From an uncultured Bacilli bacterium (GTDB taxonomy: Bacteria; Bacillota_I; Bacilli_A; RF39; UBA660), in assembly GCA_934085675.1 (NCBI GenBank), contig CAKOHH010000003.1, forward strand, positions 1-64,000: 64,000 nucleotides of DNA, in the 5' to 3' direction. Both the position numbers and the translations under genes were made by a program. Under the pieces are notes generated by a model. The model made no database searches and was not told the origin of the DNA. It saw only the letters and a program-made list of their open reading frames with translations. Positions 1-8,137 of this stretch are shown here, one piece after another. Position 1 is the first letter of the stretch; each line of letters begins with the position of its first letter.

Positions 1-77
1 GAAAGATAACTTTGCTAGCCTTAAATTATCCTTCTACTTATATATACAAAAAAAATCTTTGATTTCCTTTTTTTTAT
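1..77 (-). repeat. Leader repeat copy A (incoming gene off the left end)
   Basis: Read on the minus strand, this stretch holds A8, GGAAAT, 5 variable bases, ATTTTTTTT, then GTATATATAAGTAGAAGG (core 30-75). It continues into GGATAATTTAAGGCTAGCAAA, almost the same as the leader at 32536-32610 ahead of the Rpn-type nuclease gene. The match suggests that a similar gene starts just left of the window on the minus strand. That gene itself is not visible. Confidence 0.7.
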
Positions 78-183
78 TGATTAAATATCAATATTTTTTA
101 AAATTTTTAAAAAATTTACGTATAATTTACACTTTTTGACAGATAAAAAATAATAATGAAATTATCAATTTCTAAAAAAGAAC

Positions 184-212
184 TGTTCATTTAAAAAAGG
201 TTATGTTATAAT
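184..212 (+). promoter_or_regulatory. Possible sigma-A-type promoter of the surface protein gene
   Basis: A perfect TATAAT lies at 207-212, with a poor -35 candidate TGTTCA at 184-189 and 17 bp between them. It sits 22 bp before the ATG of the surface protein gene. The -10 is convincing; the -35 is weak. Confidence 0.45.
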
Positions 213-234
213 TTCTGTAGGATGGTAGAGAGAT

Positions 235-1830
235 ATGAAGAATGTGAAAAATAGTTTAAGTTTTCAAAATATATTTAAAAGAGAGACTAAATTAGCAAGT
301 TATATAATTGTTTGTATGACAATTGTAGTTATTAGTTTATCTTATGCAATGTTTTTTAAAGTAGAAGGAAATTCTAATAATCAAGAAGTAGTTGCGGGAG
401 AGTTTAAATTTACATATAGTAACGGAACTACCATAACTAACGCTAATAACGCAAAATGCTTTTTACCATATACAGCTGATGAAGCAAGTTTAGTTGTTAC
501 AGAATGTTCTTATCAATTAAATGTTCAAAATACAAGTGCCTTAAAAGCTAATTATACTCTTAGTTTAGTAGCGCAAGCAGGTAATGCTTTAGAAGCTACT
601 AAACTAAAAGTTATTTTAAAAAAACAAAATGGAACAGCGATGGATGTTGTAAGTGGATATCCTAAAAAAGTAAGTGAATTAACAAATAATGTTTTAGTAA
701 CAGAATCATTAGAGCCAAAAGAAACAGTTGTTTATTCTGTTCAACTTTATTTTGATGATACTTCTTTTATAGATGGAGATACTTCAAAAGCAATTAATTA
801 TAAAATAGTTGGTTCTGGTTTAGTAGATGAAGCAAATCAAGATGTTACTACTGTTCCAAAGGCAACTGATACAATTACAACCTTAGTAAGTGGAGCTGAT
901 ACATCATCAACAGATGTATATACAGTTCCAAATAAAACAAGTGATACATGTACTTATACTTTAGCCTATGATGGAACAAGTGATAACAATTTAAGATATG
1001 TAGGAAAAAATCCTTGTAACTATGTAACCTTTAATGGTGAAAAAGCTGGATGGAGAATTATTGGTATCTTAAATACCCCAGAAGGTCAAAGAATAAAATT
1101 AATACGAACTAATTCCATAGGAAATTATAGTTGGGATAATAAAGCGAGTGGAACAGGAAGTTCAACAAGTGAGTATGGAAGTAACGACTGGACAGATAGT
1201 ACATTAAAAGAAGTTTTAAATAATGGAGCCTATTATAATAAAACTTCTGGTACATGCCAATATGGACAAAACGGTGCTACAACTTATTGTGATTTTACAA
1301 GTAATGGCTTAACAGAAGCAGCTAAAAATCAAATAGATACGATAACATGGAAATTAGGTGGAACAGGTAATTATAATAGCACAAATACTATTCAATTTTA
1401 TGTTTATGAAAGAGGAACAACCGTATACACTGGAAGACCAACAGAATGGCAAGGAAAAGTTGGATTGATGTATCCAAGTGATTATGGTTATGCGACAAGC
1501 GGAGGAAGTACAAGTAATCGAACAAGTTGTTTAAATAAAGAATTATATAACTGGGATGATAGTTCTTATAGTGATTGTAAAAATAATGATTGGCTTTTAG
1601 ATTCAAGTAATTATCAATGGACATTAGCTCCGAATTCGTCTGATTCTTACATCGTGTTCCGCGTCGGCTTCTCTGGCTCTGTCGGCTACGTCTACGCCGC
1701 TGGCAATTTCGACGGCAGCGTCTACTATGCGCACAGCCAGGTTGCGGTGCGGCCTTCGGTATATCTGATATCGAAAACGTCGATTTTAGGCGGAGAAGGA
1801 ACACTCGAAAAACCATACGAAATTGGGTAG
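235..1830 (+). CDS. Surface protein with CalY/TasA-like N-terminus and C-type-lectin-like hypervariable C-terminus; candidate DGR target
   Basis: The 531-aa protein starts with a basic stretch and one hydrophobic segment (about residues 21-41) ending in LSYAMFF. A threonine/asparagine-rich beta-type region follows (to about 200), resembling secreted CalY/TasA-like proteins. From about residue 230 it carries a domain (WRIIGILNTPEGQR, QIDTITWKLGG, GRPTEWQGKVGLMYPSDYGY) shared almost word for word with the protein at 59424-60896. Residues 467-504 are variable, and VRPSVYL and EGTLEKPYEIG close the protein. The variable codons are GC-rich and mostly end in C, unlike the rest of the gene. DGR target proteins of the C-type lectin fold have this layout, so a DGR target is my inference. 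The ligand is unknown. Confidence 0.75.
   Translation: MKNVKNSLSFQNIFKRETKLASYIIVCMTIVVISLSYAMFFKVEGNSNNQEVVAGEFKFTYSNGTTITNANNAKCFLPYTADEASLVVTECSYQLNVQNTSALKANYTLSLVAQAGNALEATKLKVILKKQNGTAMDVVSGYPKKVSELTNNVLVTESLEPKETVVYSVQLYFDDTSFIDGDTSKAINYKIVGSGLVDEANQDVTTVPKATDTITTLVSGADTSSTDVYTVPNKTSDTCTYTLAYDGTSDNNLRYVGKNPCNYVTFNGEKAGWRIIGILNTPEGQRIKLIRTNSIGNYSWDNKASGTGSSTSEYGSNDWTDSTLKEVLNNGAYYNKTSGTCQYGQNGATTYCDFTSNGLTEAAKNQIDTITWKLGGTGNYNSTNTIQFYVYERGTTVYTGRPTEWQGKVGLMYPSDYGYATSGGSTSNRTSCLNKELYNWDDSSYSDCKNNDWLLDSSNYQWTLAPNSSDSYIVFRVGFSGSVGYVYAAGNFDGSVYYAHSQVAVRPSVYLISKTSILGGEGTLEKPYEIG
1633..1746 (+). other. Candidate DGR variable repeat 1 (hypervariable core)
   Basis: These 38 codons encode residues 467-504. 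By my count 23 end in C, 10 in T, 5 in G and none in A, whereas neighbouring sequence strongly prefers A/T-ending codons. Bases 1681-1740 contain 37 G/C of 60. The pattern (TAC ATC GTG TTC CGC GTC GGC TTC) is what adenine mutagenesis of AAC/AAT template codons yields. Compared with the copy at 60732-60812, most differences over the first 20 codons fall at first and second positions, with GTG TTC, GTC, TTC, GGC and GTC kept. Confidence 0.65.
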
Positions 1831-1878
1831 CGGGAATGAGGAAGGCTCGAGAGTTTTCGGTTTACGACCAGCCGAGCC
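1747..1878 (+). other. IMH-like conserved tail and downstream inverted repeat 1
   Basis: After the variable core, the sequence from GTGCGGCCTTCGGTATATCTG through the TAG stop is nearly identical to the second surface gene. Just after the stop lies CGGGAATGAGGAAGGCTCG, then an inverted repeat GGCTCG (1844-1849) / CGAGCC (1873-1878) with a 23-nt loop ending in GACCAGC. In studied DGRs, a GC-rich initiation-of-mutagenic-homing site and a nearby hairpin mark the 3' end of the variable repeat. Equating this tail with an IMH is inference. Confidence 0.6.
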
Positions 1879-2001
1879 CGATGAAACAAAAGAACGATCA
1901 GGAAGACTTTAGACGTAAGAAAGACGGTGTAGAATGTGGTGTGTAAATTCTTAAATGAATTGCATGCCATATTTTTTTTTATGGCTTAAGGAGGAAAGAA
2001 T

Positions 2002-2271
2002 ATGCAAAACTTAAAATTAATTGACTACACAAAGAAAAGACTTGATGATATGTATGTAATGATGTATACCATCAAAAATGATTTAAATATTAAAAAAGGA
2101 GATATTATCGAAAATATTAATATTTATACTCTTGACAAGATCTAGAAGTGAAACAAGAAAGAAAATTTATAAAACAATTAGAAGATGTTATAAAAATTAT
2201 GAGGATGTACTTTTAAGTATGACAAACAAAATAAACTTAAAGAAAGAATAGAAAGTGTGTATAAAAGTTAA
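2002..2271 (+). pseudogene. Decayed small helical gene
   Basis: AAGGAGG precedes an ATG at 2002 that opens a 47-codon frame (MQNLKLIDYTKKRLDDMYVM...) ending at TAG 2143-2145. Past the stop, coding-like sequence continues in other frames (LEVKQERKFIKQLEDV, then KYDKQNKLKERIESVYKS, ending TAA 2269-2271). This looks like one ~90-aa helical protein broken by at least two frameshifts. A terminator follows immediately. It sits where some DGRs carry an accessory (Avd) gene, but I see no Avd similarity. Sequencing indels could also explain the breaks. Confidence 0.5.
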
Positions 2272-2296
2272 TAGTCTATAAGGGACTATTTTTTTC
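2270..2296 (+). terminator. Intrinsic terminator
   Basis: Perfect 7-bp stem AATAGTC (2270-2276) / GACTATT (2284-2290), followed by a T-run. It ends the transcript of the decayed gene. Confidence 0.8.
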
Positions 2297-2325
2297 TTGC
2301 TTTCATAATAAGGTTTATTTATAAT
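2297..2325 (+). promoter_or_regulatory. Sigma-A-type promoter
   Basis: TTGCTT (2297-2302), 17-bp spacer, TATAAT (2320-2325). It lies 25 bp before the GTG start of the 2351 gene and directly after the preceding terminator. Confidence 0.7.
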
Positions 2326-2350
2326 AAATGTTATTATTAGGAGGTGCCTT

Positions 2351-3955
2351 GTGGAAATTTTTGATAGATTATTGATACTAGAGGAAACAATATATAAGTT
2401 AACGAAAGCCTATGTCAAAAATAAAAGTGATGATTTAAAAGAATTATTAGAAGAACAAAAGAGTAAAGAGACAAGGCTTTTAAACAGTCTTAGTTATGAA
2501 GATATGGTAAAGTTAGAAACACTTTATCGTAAGAAGTATGGTCTTTGTTTTGATAAGTTTTTTGTTTTAGAAATTGTGGATAATCCTTATTTTGAAACTT
2601 GTCTTCTTAGTCTTTATTTAAAGTTAAGAGAAATATATTCTTTTTACCAAGAACAAGAGTTTAGTCGTTTTTCTAAGGCTGAAATTAATTCTTTTTTAAA
2701 TGTTCCTTATTATCGGCAATATGTAAAAGATTATCAAGAAAAATTAGTTTTTTATAAGAAAGTATTTCAAAATTATCTTCATGAAAAAGATAAAATATCT
2801 TTTGATGATATATATTTATTAAATTCTTTAAGTGGTGAAAAAAAGGAAACTTTAGATGTAGAACGTATTGAAACATATATTTCTGATGCTTTTAAAGAAG
2901 TTTGTATAGCTGTTTTAAAAGATGAAACTAAAATGTTAGAAAAAGAAAGAAGTGACATAATTAAAGCTCTTTTAGAAATTGTACCGGTTAATAAAAGAAG
3001 TGCTTTTTTAGATAAGGCAAGACAAGACTTAGAAGAAGATAGTTTTAAAGAAGGGATAGAAACTATTTTTTCTTATGATGCCTCTATAAATTTTGAAGTT
3101 CAGTTTCATGATTTAATGAATTTAGAGCAAAAAATTTTAACAGTATATAAAGAAATTATTAAGTGTCAAACTAAAGAAGATATTAATAAAATGTGTTTTA
3201 CTTTGGCTACTTATCTTGATGAAGAAAAAAGGATGATTGGTAGTATTAAAAACTTTAGTGAACTTTTATTTTATTTAGAAAAAAGTCATTTATTTAAAGA
3301 AGATTTTTTTCCGTGTTATTTCTTTTTAAATGAACAATACCGAGATAATCATTTATGTATTGATCGTCTTTTTAATTATGATCTTTCTTTAGCTAAAGAA
3401 CCAGATGAAGAGGAAGAAATAAATAACTTTTTCTTAGATGTTGACAAAGATATCCGCTTAGATTCTTTAGAAGAAAAACAAAAATTGATGCTTGATTTTA
3501 TGTTAGGTAAAATATCTAAAGATGATTTAATAAGGGCTATTGATAAACAAAATTTTATTGAGGAAGAAAATGTTGAAGAAAAGATTTTGGCTTTTTTTGA
3601 AGATTTAAAACAACGGTTTTTTAATATTCTTTATTTAACAGATGATAAGGATATGGCTTTGTTATATGCTTTTACAGATAGTAATATTACTGAAAGGTTA
3701 CTTAAAAACTTTTTTAATGAAACAGATTTGTTTTTAGAAAAAGAACGTCTTTATTTTAGTGAAGAAGAAAAAAGTTTTTATTTAAGTGAAGTCCAAGATT
3801 ATGTTTTAGAACTAGAAGAAAGTTATCCTAAATGGCAAGAATATACTGATATTTATTTAGAATGTTGTTTTGATTATTTAGGTCTTAAAAAGAATACTTT
3901 AGCAAGAAAATATGGTACAATTAAAAAGCATAAGAAAGAGGATAAAGATGAATAA
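2351..3955 (+). CDS. Hypothetical acidic alpha-helical protein
   Basis: I do not recognise this 534-aa protein. It starts at GTG 2351, placed by AGGAGGTG at 2338-2345. It is rich in Glu, Lys, Leu and Phe, predicted largely helical, with no membrane segment, signal peptide or obvious catalytic motif. The C-terminus is basic (KKHKKEDKDE). Its last 8 bp overlap the start of tex, so the two are translationally coupled and share the promoter at 2297-2325. A cytoplasmic role linked to Tex is possible only by context. Confidence 0.8.
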   Translation: MEIFDRLLILEETIYKLTKAYVKNKSDDLKELLEEQKSKETRLLNSLSYEDMVKLETLYRKKYGLCFDKFFVLEIVDNPYFETCLLSLYLKLREIYSFYQEQEFSRFSKAEINSFLNVPYYRQYVKDYQEKLVFYKKVFQNYLHEKDKISFDDIYLLNSLSGEKKETLDVERIETYISDAFKEVCIAVLKDETKMLEKERSDIIKALLEIVPVNKRSAFLDKARQDLEEDSFKEGIETIFSYDASINFEVQFHDLMNLEQKILTVYKEIIKCQTKEDINKMCFTLATYLDEEKRMIGSIKNFSELLFYLEKSHLFKEDFFPCYFFLNEQYRDNHLCIDRLFNYDLSLAKEPDEEEEINNFFLDVDKDIRLDSLEEKQKLMLDFMLGKISKDDLIRAIDKQNFIEEENVEEKILAFFEDLKQRFFNILYLTDDKDMALLYAFTDSNITERLLKNFFNETDLFLEKERLYFSEEEKSFYLSEVQDYVLELEESYPKWQEYTDIYLECCFDYLGLKKNTLARKYGTIKKHKKEDKDE

Positions 3956-6068
3956 TATAAGTATTTTAGCTAAGAATATGAATATTAAAGAAAGTCAAAT
4001 TGAGGCTGTTTTAAAGTTATTAGAAGAAGGGGCAACAATTCCTTTTATTGCTCGTTATAGAAAAGAAGCAACGGGGTCTTTAGATGAAGAACAAATAAGA
4101 CAAATTGAAAAAGAATATACTTATTTACAAAATCTATTAAAAAGAAAAGAAGATGTTATAAGACTTATTACAGAAAAAGATTTGATGACAGAAGATTTAC
4201 AAAGACAAATTATGGCTTGTGAAAAACTTACGGATGTTGAAGATTTGTATCGACCTTTTAAAGAAAAGAAAAAAACAAAGGCTAGTGAAGCTATTAAAAT
4301 GGGACTTGAACCATTAGCTAAAAAGATAATGGCTTTTCCAACGAAAGGTAGTTTAAGTGATTTAGCTAAAGAATTTCCATATGATTTAGAGGTTTCTTTA
4401 ACTGGGGCTAAATATATTATAAGTGAATGGATAAGTGATAATGCTTATTATCGTAAACTTATTAAAAATGAAATATTTTTTCATGGTAGTATGGAAAGTA
4501 AGTTAAAGAAAAATGCAAGTGATGAACGTCTTGTTTATAAGATGTATTATGATTTTTCTGAACCTATTCGTTATGCTAAACATTATCGTGTTTTAGCTAT
4601 GAACCGTGGAGAAAAAGAAGGTGTATTAGCGGTTAATCTTTCTTTTGATAAAGATAAAATAATGAGTTTATTAGAAGAAAAGATTATTAAAAATAAAGAT
4701 TCTTTTGTCGTTGATGAAGTAAAAGAGGCTTTAAAAGATTCTTTAAAAAGACTTATTTTTCCAAGTGTCGAAAGAGAAATAAGAGCCGAGTTAACCGAAA
4801 AAGCTGAAAGTAAGGCTATTTTAACTTTCCAAGATAACTTAGAGCATCTTTTAATGACGAAACCAATAAAAGAAAAAACCGTATTAGGTTTTGATCCAGC
4901 TTTTAGAACAGGTTGTAAATTAGCCGTTTTAAATCCATATGGAAATGTTTTAGAAATTGCGACAATTTATCCTCATGAACCTAAAAATGAGAAAGAAAAA
5001 AGTGCCCAAATATTAAAAAATTTAATAGATAAATATAAAGTTCAAATTATTGCTATTGGAAATGGCACGGCTTCTAGAGAAAGTGAAGCCTTTGTCGCAA
5101 GTACGATTAAAAATACACCAGTTTTATATAACTTAGTAAGTGAAGCAGGGGCAAGTGTTTATTCAGCAAGTCCTTTAGCCATTAGTGAGTTTCCTGATTT
5201 AACGGTTGAAAAAAGAAGTGCTATTTCAATAGGAAGAAGAATTCAAGATCCTCTTTCCGAACTTGTTAAAATAGACCCCAAAAGCATCGGTGTTGGTGAA
5301 TATCAACATGATGTTAATCAAAAAGAACTTAACGAAGCCTTATCTTTCACCGTTGGTAAAATCGTGAATGAAATCGGGGTTAACTTAAATACAGCCAGTG
5401 CTAGTATCTTAAAATATATATCTGGTTTAAGTAAAAAAACAATAGATAGTATTTTAAAATTTAGAGAAACAAAACCATTTATTTCTAGGGAAGAAATTAA
5501 ATCTTTAAGTGGTTTTAGTGACAAAGTATATGAACAAGCAATTGGTTTTTTACGAATTATCGATGGTAAAAATCCTTTAGATAAAACAAGAATCCATCCA
5601 GAAAGTTATGATTTAGTTTCTAAACTTTTAAATTATCTTCATTTAAATATAAATGATTTAGATAAAAAAGAGTTTAAAGAAACTTTACAAAATGTTGATA
5701 TCAAGAAATTGGTAGAAACACTTGATTGTGACAAATATACCTTAGAAGATATTATTGAAGAACTTCAAAATCCTGGTCAAGATTATCGGGATAAATTAGA
5801 TGATATTGTTTTAAAAAGTGATGTTTTAACTATCAAAGATTTAAAAGTAGGTATGGAACTAAAAGGAACGGTTCGTAATGTGACAAGTTTTGGTGCCTTT
5901 GTTGACATTGGTTTACATGATGATGGTTTGGTTCACATTTCTAAAATGAGTAAATCTTTTGTCAAAAATCCTAGTGATATTTTAAGTGTTGGGGATATCA
6001 TTACCGTTTATGTTTGTAATATTGATTTAGAAAAAGAAAAAGTTCAACTTTCTTTATTTAAAGATTAG
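3948..6068 (+). CDS. tex: Tex, S1-domain transcription accessory / RNA-binding protein
   Basis: The 706-aa protein matches the full-length Tex family. It has an N-terminal Tex domain (IPFIARYRKEATGSLDEEQIR), a YqgF-like RNase H fold (VLGFDPAFRTGCKLAVLNP, about residue 313), helix-hairpin-helix repeats (about 480-550) and a C-terminal S1 domain (from about residue 633, GTVRNVTSFGAFVDIGLHDD). Tex binds nucleic acids and affects transcription and fitness in other bacteria. I chose ATG 3948 over upstream in-frame codons because AGAAAGAGG lies 8 bp upstream. It overlaps the preceding gene by 8 bp. Confidence 0.95.
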   Translation: MNNISILAKNMNIKESQIEAVLKLLEEGATIPFIARYRKEATGSLDEEQIRQIEKEYTYLQNLLKRKEDVIRLITEKDLMTEDLQRQIMACEKLTDVEDLYRPFKEKKKTKASEAIKMGLEPLAKKIMAFPTKGSLSDLAKEFPYDLEVSLTGAKYIISEWISDNAYYRKLIKNEIFFHGSMESKLKKNASDERLVYKMYYDFSEPIRYAKHYRVLAMNRGEKEGVLAVNLSFDKDKIMSLLEEKIIKNKDSFVVDEVKEALKDSLKRLIFPSVEREIRAELTEKAESKAILTFQDNLEHLLMTKPIKEKTVLGFDPAFRTGCKLAVLNPYGNVLEIATIYPHEPKNEKEKSAQILKNLIDKYKVQIIAIGNGTASRESEAFVASTIKNTPVLYNLVSEAGASVYSASPLAISEFPDLTVEKRSAISIGRRIQDPLSELVKIDPKSIGVGEYQHDVNQKELNEALSFTVGKIVNEIGVNLNTASASILKYISGLSKKTIDSILKFRETKPFISREEIKSLSGFSDKVYEQAIGFLRIIDGKNPLDKTRIHPESYDLVSKLLNYLHLNINDLDKKEFKETLQNVDIKKLVETLDCDKYTLEDIIEELQNPGQDYRDKLDDIVLKSDVLTIKDLKVGMELKGTVRNVTSFGAFVDIGLHDDGLVHISKMSKSFVKNPSDILSVGDIITVYVCNIDLEKEKVQLSLFKD

Positions 6069-6101
6069 AATACTAGAAAATATTATCTAGTATTTTTTTA
6101 T
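6069..6101 (+). terminator. Intrinsic terminator after tex
   Basis: AATACTAG (6069-6076) and CTAGTATT (6087-6094) form an 8-bp stem followed by a T7 run, starting right after the tex stop. Confidence 0.85.
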
Positions 6102-6116
6102 CTTATATGTTTTGAA

Positions 6117-6159
6117 ACATACAGAATAACATACAGAATAACATACAGAATAACATACA
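6117..6159. repeat. 12-bp tandem repeat, 3.6 copies
   Basis: ACATACAGAATA is repeated exactly at 6117-6128, 6129-6140 and 6141-6152, with a partial copy to 6159. It lies between the tex terminator and the asnB promoter. Confidence 0.9.
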
Positions 6160-6247
6160 AGATGATTGAAGAAAATATTAATATATATTTCTTTTAAAAT
6201 GGTTTAAATCGGGTTATAATAATGAAAAGAAAGTGATGTGAATCGTT

Positions 6248-8056
6248 ATGTGTGGAATTGCCGGTTTTATTGGGAAAGATAAAAATAAAAAGAAAATTAT
6301 AAAAGCTATGTGTGATAGAATTGCCCATCGGGGACCAGATGCCGAAGGTTTTTATGTTAAAGGTGATGTGGCTCTTGGACAAAGAAGACTTTCTATAATT
6401 GATATAGAAGGTGGCAAACAACCTATGTTTAGTGAAGATGGTAAGCTTGTTATTGTTTTTAATGGCGAAATTTATAACTATAAAGAGTTAAAAAAAGAAC
6501 TTAAAGAATATCCTTTTCAAACAGAAAGTGACACGGAAGTATTAATTTATGGCTATCGTAAATGGGGTTATGATTTACCTAATCATTTAAGAGGAATGTT
6601 TGCTTTTGCTCTTTATGATATGGAAGAAAAAACTTTGTTCTGTGCTCGTGATCATTTTGGCATTAAACCTTTTTATTATTACTATAATGATGGAACATTT
6701 ATGTTTGCTTCAGAAATTAAGGCTTTTTTAGATCATCCTAAATTTGAAAAGAAATTTAATGAATCTTTAATTGCTCCTTACTTATCCTTTAGTTTTACGC
6801 CTACAACAGAAACTTTTTTTGAAGGTGTTAAACGTTTAGATGCGGGTAATTACTTAACCTATAAAGATGGTCAAATTAATATTGAACGTTATTTTGATTT
6901 AACTTTTCCCATTGAAGAAAAAGATTATGATAAAACTGTCGAAGAAATTGGCAAAGTTATGGATGATAGTACTCGTCATCATATGATTAGTGATGTTGAA
7001 GTTGGTTCTTTCCTTTCAAGTGGTATTGATTCTTCTTATTTAGTGTCTTTAGCTAAACCTTCGAAAACTTATACAGTAGGTTATGATATTCCACGTTATA
7101 ATGAAATAGATTATGCGAAGGATTTAACAGATAAATTAAAAATTAACAATACCAGTAAAAAAATAACTAAAGAAGAGTACATGAAAGTTTTAGATAAAAT
7201 CATGTATCATATGGATGAACCAGCCAGTGATCCTGCTGTGGTGGCATTATACTTTGTGGCTAACTTAGCTAGTAAAGATGTTAAAGTTGTTTTATCAGGT
7301 GAAGGAGCCGACGAGTTCTTTGGGGGATATAATTACTACCGAGAAGAAGTAGATTATTCTTTCTATAACAAAATACCTTTCTTTATTCGCCATGGTATTT
7401 CTAAATTTTGTTCTTTATTTCCCCCTGTAAGAGGCATTAACTTCTTGGTAAGACGTGGAGAAAAACTAGAAGATAGTTATATTGGGGTTAATAAAGTTTG
7501 GAGTGATAAAGAAATTAAAAAACTTTTAAAAACTCCGGTTACCATTCAAAATAAAGAAATAACAAAACCTGTATTTGACAAATTTAAAGGTCAAAGTAAC
7601 ATTGTCAAAATGCAAGCTATTGATATTAATTTTTGGTTAATGAAAGATATTTTGCAAAAAGCAGACCGAATGACAATGGCTAATTCCTTAGAAGGAAGAG
7701 TTCCTTTCGTGGATAAAGAAGTCTTTAAAATCGCGTCATCTTTACCACTTAACTATAAAGTGACTAAAGAAAATACCAAAGTTGCTTTAAGAGATGCTGC
7801 TAAAAAAGTGATTCCTAATGAATCTTATAAAAAGAAAAAACTTGGTTTTCCTGTACCAATTAGGGATTGGATGAGAGAAGACGATGTATATAAAGAAATT
7901 AAAAAAACATTTAATAGTAAAGTATGTAAAAAATATTTTGACAAAGACCTTCTTATTAAAATGCTTGATGAACATAAAAATGGTAAGAAAGATAATTATC
8001 GGAAAGTTTGGAATGTCTATTGCTTTATTAAATGGTATAATGTCTTTTTTGCATAG
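6248..8056 (+). CDS. asnB: Asparagine synthetase (glutamine-hydrolysing)
   Basis: The 602-aa enzyme makes asparagine from aspartate, ATP and glutamine. ATG is followed directly by Cys2 (MCGIAGF), the N-terminal nucleophile of class II glutamine amidotransferases, which fixes the start. The glutaminase domain holds RGPDAEGF and FNGEIYNYKEL. The synthetase domain has the PP-loop-type LSSGIDSSYL (about 257-263) and LSGEGADEFFGGY. TATAAT at 6215-6220 is the likely -10. A terminator follows, so it seems monocistronic. Confidence 0.95.
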   Translation: MCGIAGFIGKDKNKKKIIKAMCDRIAHRGPDAEGFYVKGDVALGQRRLSIIDIEGGKQPMFSEDGKLVIVFNGEIYNYKELKKELKEYPFQTESDTEVLIYGYRKWGYDLPNHLRGMFAFALYDMEEKTLFCARDHFGIKPFYYYYNDGTFMFASEIKAFLDHPKFEKKFNESLIAPYLSFSFTPTTETFFEGVKRLDAGNYLTYKDGQINIERYFDLTFPIEEKDYDKTVEEIGKVMDDSTRHHMISDVEVGSFLSSGIDSSYLVSLAKPSKTYTVGYDIPRYNEIDYAKDLTDKLKINNTSKKITKEEYMKVLDKIMYHMDEPASDPAVVALYFVANLASKDVKVVLSGEGADEFFGGYNYYREEVDYSFYNKIPFFIRHGISKFCSLFPPVRGINFLVRRGEKLEDSYIGVNKVWSDKEIKKLLKTPVTIQNKEITKPVFDKFKGQSNIVKMQAIDINFWLMKDILQKADRMTMANSLEGRVPFVDKEVFKIASSLPLNYKVTKENTKVALRDAAKKVIPNESYKKKKLGFPVPIRDWMREDDVYKEIKKTFNSKVCKKYFDKDLLIKMLDEHKNGKKDNYRKVWNVYCFIKWYNVFFA

Positions 8057-8058
8057 AA

Positions 8059-8088
8059 AAGGTCGAAGGTATTTCGACTTTTTTTTGT
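8059..8088 (+). terminator. Intrinsic terminator after asnB
   Basis: A GGTCGAA...TTTCGACT hairpin (8061-8079) is followed by a T-run. Confidence 0.75.
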
Positions 8089-8137
8089 ACTCGTTTTTTT
8101 TAAATTTTGATATAATGTATATAAGAAGGTGAATGAC

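Noticed and set aside
1388..1816. A long open frame on the minus strand across the variable end of the first surface-protein gene, and another at 1725-1970
   Set aside because: The frames are rich in Arg, Gln and His because they read GC-rich variable codons backwards. They have no ribosome binding site and no protein-like pattern, so they are shadows of the DGR-type variable segment.
2002..2145. The 47-aa frame as a DGR Avd accessory protein
   Set aside because: It is short, frameshifted and shows no sequence similarity that I recognise to Avd; only its position beside the target suggested it.
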